This document shows positions 1 through 11,062 of a stretch of 44,334 bases of DNA, in pieces. The position numbers and the translations under genes are program-made. Source of the DNA: Mesorhizobium sp. (GTDB taxonomy: Bacteria > Pseudomonadota > Alphaproteobacteria > Rhizobiales > Rhizobiaceae); NCBI GenBank assembly GCA_004020545.1, contig SAQE01000053.1, positions 1-44,334 of the forward strand, read 5' to 3'. Numbering within the stretch: position 1 is the stretch's first letter; the number at the start of each line of letters is the position of its first letter. The notes beneath the pieces were generated by a model, which did no database searches, was not told the origin of the DNA, and was given only the letters and a program-made list of their open reading frames with translations.

Positions 1-61
1 CCGCATGACCAGCAATATGGCCGCCCCTTTTTGCAGAACTTGACGCACACAACCCCGGCGC

Positions 62-182
62 GATCTTGCCTTCTCCCCTTGTGGGGTCCGAAGGACGGGG
101 CGAGACCCGTGGCTCGCCCCAGGGTGGTGGATCGGCGCGCAGCGCCGAGACGGATGAGGAGTGTTCCAGCGAGATGCAGCCC
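62..182. repeat. Rhizobial intergenic palindromic repeat, degenerate copy
   Basis: The stretch contains CTTCTCCCCTTGTGGGG followed by GGGGCGAGACCCGTGGCTCGCCCC (a hairpin split here by a short insert) and then GGATGAGG. These modules recur near 10306-10330, 18084-18265 and 37161-37330. It lies just downstream of the LysR stop codon, so it may end that transcript. No protein is credible in positions 1-182. The family assignment rests on resemblance to the other copies in this window; this copy is clearly degenerate. Confidence 0.5.
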
Positions 183-1049
183 TCACGCCGCCTGACGATA
201 GCGCGCCAGACCCTCGCGGATATGAGCCGCGAATGCCTCTGCCGCGGGCGCAATGGCGTGCTTCGGCAGGTGCAGGTTAACCGAAAAATTCGGCAGCGCC
301 GGCAGGTCGGCATCGGACAGGATGTCGAGATCGGCTGGAACCGTCGAGGCAAGCCAGGTGGTGACGGCGAGGTCCGAACGCACCGTCGCGGTCGTCGCAT
401 CGATGTTGCCGTTCTCGAACACGGTGCGCCAGTCGAGCCCGTGCTCGCCGAGCGCCGCCAGCACCGCCGGACGGAAGGCGCAGGTGTCCGCGACCATCGA
501 TACCGGCAGCGGCCGCTTCAAGCGCGCCGAGCCGCCTCTCGCGCCGACCCAGACCAGGCGGTCGACCAGCAGGCACTCGCCGGTCGTCAGGCCGGCTCGC
601 TCCTCGATGACGGCGAGATCGATCGCGCCGGCCGTCAAAGCCGCCGCGAGCTCCGGCGAGGAAGCGCAGACCAGCGAAATCTCCACCTGCGGATAGGCTT
701 CGGCATAGGTCTTGAGCACCGGTTGCAGCAATGTGCCGACAAGGTCGTAAGGCACGCCGATCCGCACCTGGCCAGCGACCGCCTTGCCGCCCATCTCCGC
801 GATGATCTCGTCGTTGAGCTGCAAGAGACGCCTACCCTTCTCGAGCAGCCGCTCGCCGGAACGCGTCAGTCTCAAGCCACGCCGGTCGCGCTCGAACAGG
901 CTTTGGCCAAGCACGTCCTCCAGTCGCTTGATCTGCTGGCTGACGGCACCTTGGGTGAGGTTGAGCGCATTGGCTGCCGCCGTCATGCTCGCCTTGTCTG
1001 ACGTGGTGACGAAGGTACGGACGAGCGTGGTATCGAGATCGCGGATCAT
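183..1049 (-). CDS. LysR-family transcriptional regulator
   Basis: The protein is about 288 residues, usual for LysR regulators. The N-terminal winged helix-turn-helix is typical (TLVRTFVTTSD, then NALNLTQGAVSQQIKRLE, then LFERDRRGLRLTRSGERLL), followed by a linker helix and a substrate-binding-like effector domain. I chose the ATG at 1049 (MIRDLDTT) because the helix-turn-helix starts a few residues later; an in-frame ATG at 1088 would add 13 unconserved residues. It diverges from a LysE-type exporter across an AT-rich 99-bp gap, the classic arrangement in which the regulator controls the neighbouring exporter and itself. The effector is unknown; an amino acid or small organic acid is plausible from the partner gene. 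Confidence 0.88.
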   Translation of the reverse strand: MIRDLDTTLVRTFVTTSDKASMTAAANALNLTQGAVSQQIKRLEDVLGQSLFERDRRGLRLTRSGERLLEKGRRLLQLNDEIIAEMGGKAVAGQVRIGVPYDLVGTLLQPVLKTYAEAYPQVEISLVCASSPELAAALTAGAIDLAVIEERAGLTTGECLLVDRLVWVGARGGSARLKRPLPVSMVADTCAFRPAVLAALGEHGLDWRTVFENGNIDATTATVRSDLAVTTWLASTVPADLDILSDADLPALPNFSVNLHLPKHAIAPAAEAFAAHIREGLARYRQAA

Positions 1050-1060
1050 TTTGCCATTAT

Positions 1061-1095
1061 AAATGCTAATGTGAATCATATCAAACATTGCATTT
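1061..1095. promoter_or_regulatory. Candidate LysR operator between divergent genes
   Basis: An imperfect inverted repeat AAATGCTAATG / CATTGCATTT (1061-1071 and 1086-1095) lies in the only AT-rich part of the gap between the LysR and LysE genes. LysR regulators typically bind dyads in this position. No binding evidence is available from sequence alone. Confidence 0.35.
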
Positions 1096-1148
1096 ACTGA
1101 TGAGGCAAAGCGCCTAGCATGCCGGCTTCGTTCGACCGGGAAAGCCGC

Positions 1149-1748
1149 ATGTCCGAAACCATCATTCCCCTTGTCCTGTTCGCGCTGATCTCGACCTCGA
1201 CGCCCGGCATCGCCACGACGCTGTCGACGGCTTCCGGCGCGCAGTTCGGTTTTCGCCGCTCGGTGCCGCTGATGGCCGGCAGCGCCGCCGGTCTGGCTTC
1301 GGTGGCGGCGGCGGGCGCGGCCGGTCTCGCCGGACTGCTGGCCGCCGTCCCTTCGCTGCAGCTTGCCATGAAGATCGCAGGCTCGCTCTATCTGATCTGG
1401 CTGGCAGTGAAGATCGGCCGCAGTGGCCCGCCCAATCTCGATGTCAGCATGGCTAGGCCGAACAGTTTCTTCGGCGGCGCCGGCATCCAGTGGATGAACC
1501 CGAAGGGTTGGGCGATGGGGCTTGGCGCGGCCGCATCCTTCGCGGCGCTTGCCGACGGCCCGCTGCAGCTTGCGCTGCTGCTCGGTGCCGTGTTCGGCCT
1601 TGCGGCGGCTTTCTCGCTCTCGCTTTGGTGCGTCGCCGGCACACTGCTCGCCCGGCTGCTCAAAACCGAGCGGCAGTGGCGCGCGCTCAACATCGTGCTT
1701 GGTCTGCTGCTGGCCGCCTCGATTCTGCAGATGTGGCGGCCAACTTGA
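1149..1748 (+). CDS. LysE/RhtB-family exporter
   Basis: A 199-residue polytopic inner-membrane protein of the LysE family, which exports amino acids or related small molecules. The start region SETIIPLVLFALISTSTPGIAT matches the family pattern (a TPGP-like turn, here TPG), and the middle carries the conserved GIQWMNPKGW segment. About six hydrophobic helices are visible. I chose the ATG at 1149, preceded by GGGAAAG, over the ATG at 1119 because the family motif starts directly after it. The gene is divergent from the LysR regulator. Substrate unknown. Confidence 0.82.
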   Translation: MSETIIPLVLFALISTSTPGIATTLSTASGAQFGFRRSVPLMAGSAAGLASVAAAGAAGLAGLLAAVPSLQLAMKIAGSLYLIWLAVKIGRSGPPNLDVSMARPNSFFGGAGIQWMNPKGWAMGLGAAASFAALADGPLQLALLLGAVFGLAAAFSLSLWCVAGTLLARLLKTERQWRALNIVLGLLLAASILQMWRPT

Positions 1749-1754
1749 GAGAGG

Positions 1755-2549
1755 CTATACGGCGTAGCGCGCCGCCGGCTTGCCGGAGAACAGGCTGCCG
1801 AAGAAATGATCCCTGGCGCCGAGATAGGTGGTCAGTTCGGCCAGGTCGGCAAGGCCGGGCACGGTGACGGTTTCGCCCTGGGCAAAACCGGCAAGTGCCG
1901 CATCGACCAGATCGTCGGCGCTCATCACCCAGTCCTGATTGATCCTGTCGAGGCTGATTCCGGAAGCGTCCCAGAATTCGGTGCGGATCGGCCCTGGCAC
2001 CACCGACTGCACCCTCACCTTGGTGCCTGCGACTTCCTTCTGCAGCGCTTCGGTGAAGTTGACGACATAGGCCTTGGTGCCGCTGTAGATGCCGCCGACG
2101 GCAATGCCATAGGCGACCACCGAGGCGATGTTGACGATGGCGCCGCGATCGCGCGCGAGAAGGCCCGGCAGCACCGCGCGGGTCAAACGCGTCAAGGCAA
2201 CGACATTGACCTTGATCATCCGCTCGGCAGCGTCGGCATCGGCGTCGGCCACTGTCTCGATGCCGCCCATGCCGGCGTTATTGACCAGCAGCGTCACGCT
2301 CTCGTCCGTCGCGATCGCCTGCTCGACCCGGCGCAGATCGGCGTCGTCGGAGAGATCGGCGACGATCGTCTTGACCTTGCGGCCATAGGCATAGGTCAGC
2401 CTGTCCGCCACTTCCTGCAGCCGGTCGGCGCGTCGCGCCACCAGCACCAGATCATAGCCCTGACCGGCCAGCCGATCGGCGTAGACCGCGCCGATGCCCG
2501 AGGAGGCGCCGGTGATCACGGCCGTGCCCGTGTTGTCCTTCGTGCTCAT
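1755..2549 (-). CDS. SDR-family oxidoreductase
   Basis: A 264-residue classical short-chain dehydrogenase/reductase. The Rossmann glycine motif TGASSGIG is at residues 13-20, NNAG at 90-93, and the catalytic Ser143, Tyr155 and Lys159 (YSGTK) are all present. An arginine pair after the second strand (VARRADR) suggests NADP(H) preference; that is inference. The cytosolic enzyme probably acts on a small carbonyl or alcohol. The gene diverges from a MarR regulator and shares with it an operator region containing two palindromes, so control by that regulator is likely. Substrate not predictable. Confidence 0.88.
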   Translation of the reverse strand: MSTKDNTGTAVITGASSGIGAVYADRLAGQGYDLVLVARRADRLQEVADRLTYAYGRKVKTIVADLSDDADLRRVEQAIATDESVTLLVNNAGMGGIETVADADADAAERMIKVNVVALTRLTRAVLPGLLARDRGAIVNIASVVAYGIAVGGIYSGTKAYVVNFTEALQKEVAGTKVRVQSVVPGPIRTEFWDASGISLDRINQDWVMSADDLVDAALAGFAQGETVTVPGLADLAELTTYLGARDHFFGSLFSGKPAARYAV

Positions 2550-2614
2550 TGTCCTGTTCCTTTTCGTGCTGTTCGCGCTCTTCGGCTTCGACTGAAAACG
2601 TCAGAGCCGGTTAT

Positions 2615-2668
2615 CTAATTTCCAATTAGTGGCATATGCCATTTTTGCCGAAATAGGTATATGCCACT
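2615..2668. promoter_or_regulatory. Palindromic operator between SDR and MarR genes
   Basis: Two nested signals lie in an AT-rich stretch. The first is a perfect palindrome CTAATT-TCC-AATTAG (2615-2629). The second is an inverted repeat AGTGGCATATGCC (2628-2640) and GGTATATGCCACT (2656-2668), with one mismatch; the first arm contains the perfect palindrome GGCATATGCC and the second a near-copy. MarR dimers bind palindromes of this size, and the position suits repression of both divergent genes. Confidence 0.6.
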
Positions 2669-2743
2669 ATCTTGTCAACGGCGGTTGGGAAAACTATTTC
2701 TGCGGCAGGCTGGCGCACCGATCCTCGCCGGCAAGGAGTGAAC

Positions 2744-3208
2744 ATGACCGAAGCTCAGAAGGCGGGATTTAGCCGTTGCAACAACGCCACGCTGCGGCGC
2801 GCCGCGCGCAGGCTCGGCCGCTTCTACGATGACGCGCTGGCGCCTGCGGGCTTGAAGGGCACGCAGTTTGGCCTGCTCTTCCAGATCCAAGTCGGCAGCG
2901 AGCCGGCGATGGGCGCCATCGCCGAGGCGCTGATCATGGATCTCTCGGCGCTCGGCCACACGCTGAAGCCGTTGATCCGCGACGGCTATGTAGAGACTTT
3001 TGCGGACAAGGATGATCGCCGCATCAAGCGCGTGCGGCTGACGCTGCAGGGCCGGGCCAAGCTCGATGAGGCGATCAAGCTGTGGAGCGCTGCCCAGCGG
3101 CAATTCGAGGATATGGTCGGCGCGGAACAGGCCGCAAAGCTGCGCGCAACGCTGGACGCGGTGGCTGATCTGGATCTGGAAATGCCGGCGGCCGCTCCTT
3201 CCCTCTGA
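2744..3208 (+). CDS. MarR-family transcriptional regulator
   Basis: A 154-residue MarR-type winged-helix regulator. The pattern runs LRRAARRLGRFYDDAL (dimerisation helix), then LKGTQFGLLFQI, the recognition region AIAEALIMDLSALGHTLKPL, and the wing DKDDRRIKRVRLTLQG. The start at 2744 is set by the ribosome-binding site AAGGAG at 2733-2738; an upstream in-frame start at 2672 lies close to the operator and is unlikely. The gene is divergent from the SDR gene. It probably represses that gene and itself until a phenolic or similar ligand binds; the ligand is unknown. Confidence 0.88.
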   Translation: MTEAQKAGFSRCNNATLRRAARRLGRFYDDALAPAGLKGTQFGLLFQIQVGSEPAMGAIAEALIMDLSALGHTLKPLIRDGYVETFADKDDRRIKRVRLTLQGRAKLDEAIKLWSAAQRQFEDMVGAEQAAKLRATLDAVADLDLEMPAAAPSL

Positions 3209-3247
3209 AGAAGCGGCCGTCAGTAGGCTCCAGCGTTTTAGCGGAAC

Positions 3248-4426
3248 CTATTCGGCCGGCATGGCGACCGGGCGAGCGAGCACCCGTCCGGCAAGCACGA
3301 CACCCAGCCCCACGATCGGGAACATGGCGGCGATCACACCGAGATCGGCCGGCGCGCCGAAGCGCAGCACGGCGCCGCCCACCACCGCCCCCAGCGCGAC
3401 GCCGAAATAGAGCGCCGAGGCGTTGAGCGAGAGCACGATCGGAGCGGCATCGGGCGCGATCCTGATGATGCGGCTCGCCTGCGCCGGCGGGAACGCCCAG
3501 CCGACGATGCCCCACGGCACCATCATGCCCATCAGCGCCGGGCCGGCGATGGAATGTGGCAGGAAGGTCGGGATCAGCGAGAATGTCGCCAGCATGGCCG
3601 CGCTCAGTGCCAAGGACCAGCAGACGGTGCGCGCAGCGCCGAAGCGGTCGGCTGCCTGGCCGCCGGCGATGTTGCCGATGACGGCGCCGACGCCGAAGGC
3701 GAGCAGCATGCCGGGCAGCGCAAGCGGGCTGAGACCGCCGCCCTCGATGGCCAAGGGCGCAATGAAGGCAAAGACCGTGAAGGCGCCGACCAGCGCCAGC
3801 ACCGTCGTCGCCAGGATGGGCATCACGCCGGGGCGGACCGCCGCCGCCAGCCGAGCCTTGAGCGGCAGCCTTGTGCCGACGATGCCGCGCGGCAGCCGCC
3901 ACCACAGGATCGCGCCGGCCAGCGCGCCGAGCCCGGCAATGGCGAAGAAGGTGCCGCGCCAGCCGGCAATGGCCGCGACCAGCGCGCCGAGCGGCGCGCC
4001 GACCGCCACCGCCACCGTGGTGCCGCCGACGACGACCGCGATCGCGCGCGCCCGGTGATGGTCATCGACCAGCGCCACGGCCGTCCCTTGAGCGGTGGCC
4101 GCGAACAGGCCGGACGAGAGCGCCATGACGATGCGCGCGATGAGCAGCAGCTCGAAGGACGAACTCACCGCCGCGACGAGATTGCCGATCACGAAGAACA
4201 CCAGCGTCCACAGGATGACGCGCCGCCGGTCCCATTCGCCGGTCAGCGTCGCCAGCACCGGCGCGCCGATCGCGTAGGCGAGCGCGAAGGCGGTGATCAG
4301 CGAACCGGCGAGCGGAACGGAGATGCCGGCATCCGCGGCAATATCGGGAAGAAGGCTGGAGATGACGAAGCCTTCGGTAGAGATCGCGAACGACCCGAGC
4401 GCAAGCCAGAAGATCCGCTTGTCCAT
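3248..4426 (-). CDS. MFS transporter, DHA1 (AraJ/YdhP-like) type
   Basis: A 392-residue protein with about 12 hydrophobic segments, typical of drug/H+ antiporter-1 major facilitator proteins. It starts with FWLALGSFAISTEGFVISSL, and the loop between helices 2 and 3 carries the motif TLTGEWDRRRVIL. A second repeat half starts near residue 205. Probable role: proton-coupled efflux of sugars, drugs or aromatic compounds across the inner membrane. It is divergent from an ArsR-type regulator, with a GTTCAA-N6-TTGAAC dyad just upstream of its start, suggesting ligand-responsive repression. The substrate cannot be read from sequence. Confidence 0.85.
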   Translation of the reverse strand: MDKRIFWLALGSFAISTEGFVISSLLPDIAADAGISVPLAGSLITAFALAYAIGAPVLATLTGEWDRRRVILWTLVFFVIGNLVAAVSSSFELLLIARIVMALSSGLFAATAQGTAVALVDDHHRARAIAVVVGGTTVAVAVGAPLGALVAAIAGWRGTFFAIAGLGALAGAILWWRLPRGIVGTRLPLKARLAAAVRPGVMPILATTVLALVGAFTVFAFIAPLAIEGGGLSPLALPGMLLAFGVGAVIGNIAGGQAADRFGAARTVCWSLALSAAMLATFSLIPTFLPHSIAGPALMGMMVPWGIVGWAFPPAQASRIIRIAPDAAPIVLSLNASALYFGVALGAVVGGAVLRFGAPADLGVIAAMFPIVGLGVVLAGRVLARPVAMPAE

Positions 4427-4441
4427 GAGGATGTGTCCTTA

Positions 4442-4459
4442 GTTCAAAAGTTATTGAAC
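4442..4459. promoter_or_regulatory. Candidate ArsR-type operator upstream of MFS gene
   Basis: The perfect inverted repeat GTTCAA-AAGTTA-TTGAAC lies 16 bp upstream of the MFS start codon in an AT-rich stretch. The dyad size fits a dimeric winged-helix repressor such as the ArsR-type protein encoded divergently at 4634. Confidence 0.5.
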
Positions 4460-4598
4460 AATTGGACATAAAGGGGCATGATGTCAACCGAGCCAGGGGA
4501 AAATAGCTGAACCCTGCTGACAGCCCTGTGTCAGGACGGGGCCAAGGACGAAGAACGAAACGAAGAAGCCGTGCAAACCGGCGAGTTGAGGAGACGCG

Positions 4599-4627
4599 TT
4601 GAAGTTGGTCCCGTTTGTGCTTAATTC
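4599..4627 (+). promoter_or_regulatory. Candidate promoter giving a leaderless ArsR mRNA
   Basis: TTGAAG (4599-4604), a 17-bp spacer and TAATTC (4622-4627) form a sigma70-like promoter. Its predicted start site is about 4634, which is the A of the regulator's ATG. No Shine-Dalgarno sequence is visible before that ATG, which agrees with leaderless translation. This is inference from spacing. Confidence 0.35.
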
Positions 4628-4633
4628 TCGGCC

Positions 4634-4990
4634 ATGACCTTGCCCCATCCAACCGCCGACCAGATCAGCCTGCCGATCGTGCTCGCCGTGCTCGGCGATC
4701 CGACCAGGCTTGCTATCGTGCGCTTTCTCGCCAGCAAGGAAGGCGTGCCGATGAACTGCGGAAAGTTCCTCGACCTCGCCTCCAAGACCAACCTCAGCTA
4801 CCACCTTGCCAAGCTGCGCGAGGCAGGAGTCACCCGCACCGAGGCGGTCGGCACCAGCCGGCTGATCACGCTGCGCCGCGACGACCTCGACAAGCGCTTC
4901 CCCGGCCTGCTCGACAGCGTGATCGCAGCCGCCGGCGAGGACAAGGCGCTGCCCATGGTCGGCACCGCCGACAGCGAGATCGATGCCTGA
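4634..4990 (+). CDS. ArsR-type winged-helix regulator
   Basis: A 118-residue protein with an ArsR-like winged helix: VLAVLGDPTRLAIVRFLAS is the signature first helix pair, the recognition helix lies in KTNLSYHLAKLREAGVT, and the wing is near TSRLITLRRDDL. Neither the classical CxC metal site nor another obvious metal box is present, so metal sensing is not supported. It is divergent from the MFS gene and its stop codon overlaps the start of the following phosphoesterase (TGATG), so these two form a transcription unit. No ribosome-binding site precedes the ATG; see the leaderless promoter candidate. Confidence 0.85.
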   Translation: MTLPHPTADQISLPIVLAVLGDPTRLAIVRFLASKEGVPMNCGKFLDLASKTNLSYHLAKLREAGVTRTEAVGTSRLITLRRDDLDKRFPGLLDSVIAAAGEDKALPMVGTADSEIDA

Positions 4991-5748
4991 TGCGCATCGC
5001 CGTCATCGCCGATATCCACGGCAACGTGCTGGCCTTGGACGCGGTGCTCGACGATCTCGAGCGGCGCGGCGGCGCCGACCTCATCGTCAATCTCGGCGAT
5101 TGCGTTTCCGGTCCGCTGTGGCCGCGCGAAACGATGGAACGGCTGGAAGCACTCGACCTGCCGACCGTGCGCGGCAATCACGACCGCCGTGTCGGCGAGG
5201 ACCCGGCCGACGAGAACATGTGGCCATCCGACCGCTATGCGCAGGAGCGGCTGACGCCGGCGCAGCGCGAATGGTTGTTCGGCTTGCCGCTCACATTGGA
5301 AATCGCGCCGGGCATCGTGGCCTTCCACGCCCGGCCCGACCACGACGAAAAATATCTCGCCGATACGATCGTGGATGGGCAACTGGCGCGCGCGCCACTG
5401 GCCGCGATCCGGCGACGGCTGAAGTCGCTCGACCCAGCCTGCCGCATCGCGCTATGCGGCCACAGCCATCGCAGCGAGCTGATCCGCATCCCGGGCGGCC
5501 CGGTCATCTTCAACCCCGGCAGCGTCGGTTGTCCCGCTTATGACGACGACACGCCGCCGGCGCATGTCTCCGAGCAGGGCAGCCCGCACGCGCGCTATGG
5601 CATCGTTGAACTGGATGCGGCTCGCCGCCCCGACCGCTTCGAGGCGATCGCCGTGGATTACGACCATGAAGCCGCCGCAAAGCAGGCCGAACAGGCGGGA
5701 CGGTCGGAATGGGCACATGCGCTGCGGACCGGGTTCATGAAGGATTGA
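4990..5748 (+). CDS. Metallophosphoesterase family protein
   Basis: A 252-residue calcineurin-like phosphoesterase. The dimetal ligand motifs are in order: DIHGN near residue 8, GDC near 38, GNHD near 63, a histidine in FHARPD near 115, and CGHSH near 155. This is the YfcE/MJ0936-like group of small cytosolic phosphodiesterases. The ATG overlaps the stop of the ArsR-type gene by one base (TGATG), so translation is probably coupled. The long upstream in-frame extension is out of place because it would overlap the whole regulator gene. Substrate unknown. Confidence 0.85.
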   Translation: MRIAVIADIHGNVLALDAVLDDLERRGGADLIVNLGDCVSGPLWPRETMERLEALDLPTVRGNHDRRVGEDPADENMWPSDRYAQERLTPAQREWLFGLPLTLEIAPGIVAFHARPDHDEKYLADTIVDGQLARAPLAAIRRRLKSLDPACRIALCGHSHRSELIRIPGGPVIFNPGSVGCPAYDDDTPPAHVSEQGSPHARYGIVELDAARRPDRFEAIAVDYDHEAAAKQAEQAGRSEWAHALRTGFMKD

Positions 5749-5750
5749 GG

Positions 5751-6566
5751 ATGAGGCGCGAAGTTGCGCTCCTATCGACGCTGCTGATCGCCGCTCCTTT
5801 GCCGCTGGCCGCCCTGCCGGCCCTGGCCGAGGAAGCGCCGGGCATGATCATTTCAATCGTCGGCGGCCTCGCGCCGGAAGATCTGCTCAACATCCGCGCC
5901 ACTGCTTCACCGGGTGGAAAGATCGAGGCGCGCCTGCCCAACGGCGCCGCCGTGAAAAATTACGGCTGCAAGGCGGTCAACAACTATCCCTGGTGCAAGG
6001 TCGAGGATACGCAGGACGCGCATATCACCGGATGGGCTCCCGCCCGCTATCTGAGCCCCAACAACCCGGCGCCGGCACCTGAAGATGACGCCGCGCCGGC
6101 GGCCGAGGCCAGCTCGTCTCAAGAAGCTGATTTGCCTCAGCCCCCCGAAGCGCCGCCGCCGGACATCGGCGCGCGCTTGGGTGGCGGCGAGCCGGCGCCG
6201 CCATCGGCGGCCGATATCGGCAGGACCGCCATGCAGGATGCCTATGCCCTCGCCTTCGCGGCCTCGACAGCCGCTCAATCCGATACCCCTGCCCCGGATA
6301 CGGTCGGCGGCATCCCCTGCGCGCGCCGCATCGGCCAGCCGATGACCCGCTGCGAGGTCAGTGTCGCGCGCAAGGACGGCGACAGCACGGTGACCGTGAC
6401 CTGGCCCGACGGCGGAGCGCGCGTCATCACCTTCCATGGCGGCCAGCCGGCCGGCTCGGACTCGCCTGACCAGTTCCGCTTCACCCGCGAGGGCACACTC
6501 AACATGATCCGCGTCGGCGTTTCCGAGCGCTTCGAGATTACCGATGCGCTTGCGCTCGGCGAATAG
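5751..6566 (+). CDS. Secreted SH3-domain protein
   Basis: A 271-residue protein starting 2 bp after the phosphoesterase stop, with GAGG just upstream. A signal peptide covers residues 1 to about 27 (MRREVALLSTLLIAA... ending LPALAEE). A bacterial SH3 (SH3_3-like) domain follows (LLNIRATASPGGKIEARLPNG through WAPARYLSP), then a Pro/Ala-rich linker of about 60 residues and a C-terminal domain with two cysteines (GGIPCARRIGQPMTRC). Such proteins are usually periplasmic and thought to bind peptidoglycan or cell-wall peptides. No enzymatic motif is seen. Confidence 0.75.
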   Translation: MRREVALLSTLLIAAPLPLAALPALAEEAPGMIISIVGGLAPEDLLNIRATASPGGKIEARLPNGAAVKNYGCKAVNNYPWCKVEDTQDAHITGWAPARYLSPNNPAPAPEDDAAPAAEASSSQEADLPQPPEAPPPDIGARLGGGEPAPPSAADIGRTAMQDAYALAFAASTAAQSDTPAPDTVGGIPCARRIGQPMTRCEVSVARKDGDSTVTVTWPDGGARVITFHGGQPAGSDSPDQFRFTREGTLNMIRVGVSERFEITDALALGE

Positions 6567-6572
6567 TTGGCA

Positions 6573-6657
<85 letters not shown>

Positions 6658-6796
6658 GCATTTTCGGGGTTTCATCCGCCAAAACTCTTCCCTATAAGGC
6701 CCTCCTAGCCTGATACCAGAATCGCAAGCACAACCGGCCGGGTCCTCCCCCGCCCGGTTTTTCGTGCAAGCCGCTCGCCGAACGGAACCCGTAGAC

Positions 6797-10300
<3,504 letters not shown>

Positions 10301-10305
10301 AGCGC

Positions 10306-10330
10306 CTTTCCTTGTCCCCTTGTGGGAGAA
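10306..10330. repeat. Partial rhizobial palindromic repeat
   Basis: CCTTGTCCCCTTGTGGGAGAAGG lies between the carB stop and the convergent DUF4142 gene. It matches the end module of the TTCTCCCC...GGGGAGAA repeats elsewhere in the window and can form a short hairpin. It may contribute to termination for one or both convergent genes. Confidence 0.45.
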
Positions 10331-10343
10331 GGTAAGGACTGCC

Positions 10344-10901
10344 TCACCCCTGATGCGCCACCGCCAGATCCTTCGCGTGCTTCTCGTGCATCTTCAGCAC
10401 CGGCAGCACCTTCTTGGCGAATTCCTTCAGCGCCGGATCGTCGCCCGATTTCGCGTAGGTGCTGAACAGCGCGACCGCGTCCCTGTGCGCGTCGGTCTGC
10501 ATCTTGATGTACTTCGCATCGAAGTCCTTGCCGCTGGCGCTCTTCAGCTCGCCCAGCATCTGCTGCTCCTTGGGCTGCAGCCCTGGCCCGGCCGGCGTGA
10601 TCGAGGCCGTCGTCTGGCCCTGGCTCATCGCCGCCTTGAAGTCGTCGCCAGCCTTGGTGTGGTCCTTGATCATCTGGCCGGCGAACGCCTTCACGTCTTC
10701 CGATGCCGACCTCTCCTCGGCCAGCTTGCTCGATTGGATCTCGAATTCGTTGGCGTTGGGCACGGTGGCGACGAAGGTCTGGGTGTCGACCTTGTCCTCG
10801 GTCACCGTGGGGCCGACCGCATCCGTGTCGTCCGACTGGGCAAGAGCGGCCGGCGCGCCGGCAAGCAGCGCGACGGCGGCCAGGGGCAGAAGCGTTTTCA
10901 T
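10344..10901 (-). CDS. DUF4142 domain secreted protein
   Basis: A 185-residue protein with a signal peptide (MKTLLPLAAVALLAGAPAAL, cleavage after ALA at about 21). The rest is a helical DUF4142 domain: FVATVPNANEFEIQSSKLAEE, then VKAFAGQMIKDHTKAGDDFK with the conserved D-H pair, and a C-terminal histidine-rich helix MHEKHAKDL. DUF4142 resembles a ferritin-like four-helix bundle and is common in the periplasm of rhizobia; its function is not established. The gene stands alone, convergent with carB. Confidence 0.8.
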   Translation of the reverse strand: MKTLLPLAAVALLAGAPAALAQSDDTDAVGPTVTEDKVDTQTFVATVPNANEFEIQSSKLAEERSASEDVKAFAGQMIKDHTKAGDDFKAAMSQGQTTASITPAGPGLQPKEQQMLGELKSASGKDFDAKYIKMQTDAHRDAVALFSTYAKSGDDPALKEFAKKVLPVLKMHEKHAKDLAVAHQG

Positions 10902-10960
10902 CTGAAATCACCGATCAGCCCCGGACACCCAACGCGGAATGGCCCTGCCGGTTGCGCTTA

Positions 10961-11062
10961 GAGCGTTTCACCGTTTCACGGAAACGGCGAACCGCTCCAT
11001 CTCCTTGTTTTGACGCAATTCCGGACGGAAAACCGCTCACACTTTTCCTAGAATTGCTCTAG
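10961..11062. repeat. RIME-like intergenic mosaic element, two palindromes
   Basis: Palindrome 1 spans 10961-10997 (GAGCGTTTCACCGTTTC against GAAACGGCGAACCGCTC). Palindrome 2 spans about 11015-11057 (GCAATTCC...GAATTGC with inner AAAA/TTTT-type pairing). A reverse-oriented partial copy lies at 41867-41932. The two-palindrome layout is that of the Rhizobium-specific intergenic mosaic elements. The last bases contain the TAG stop codon of the downstream sugar permease, so the element forms the end of that operon. Confidence 0.7.
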
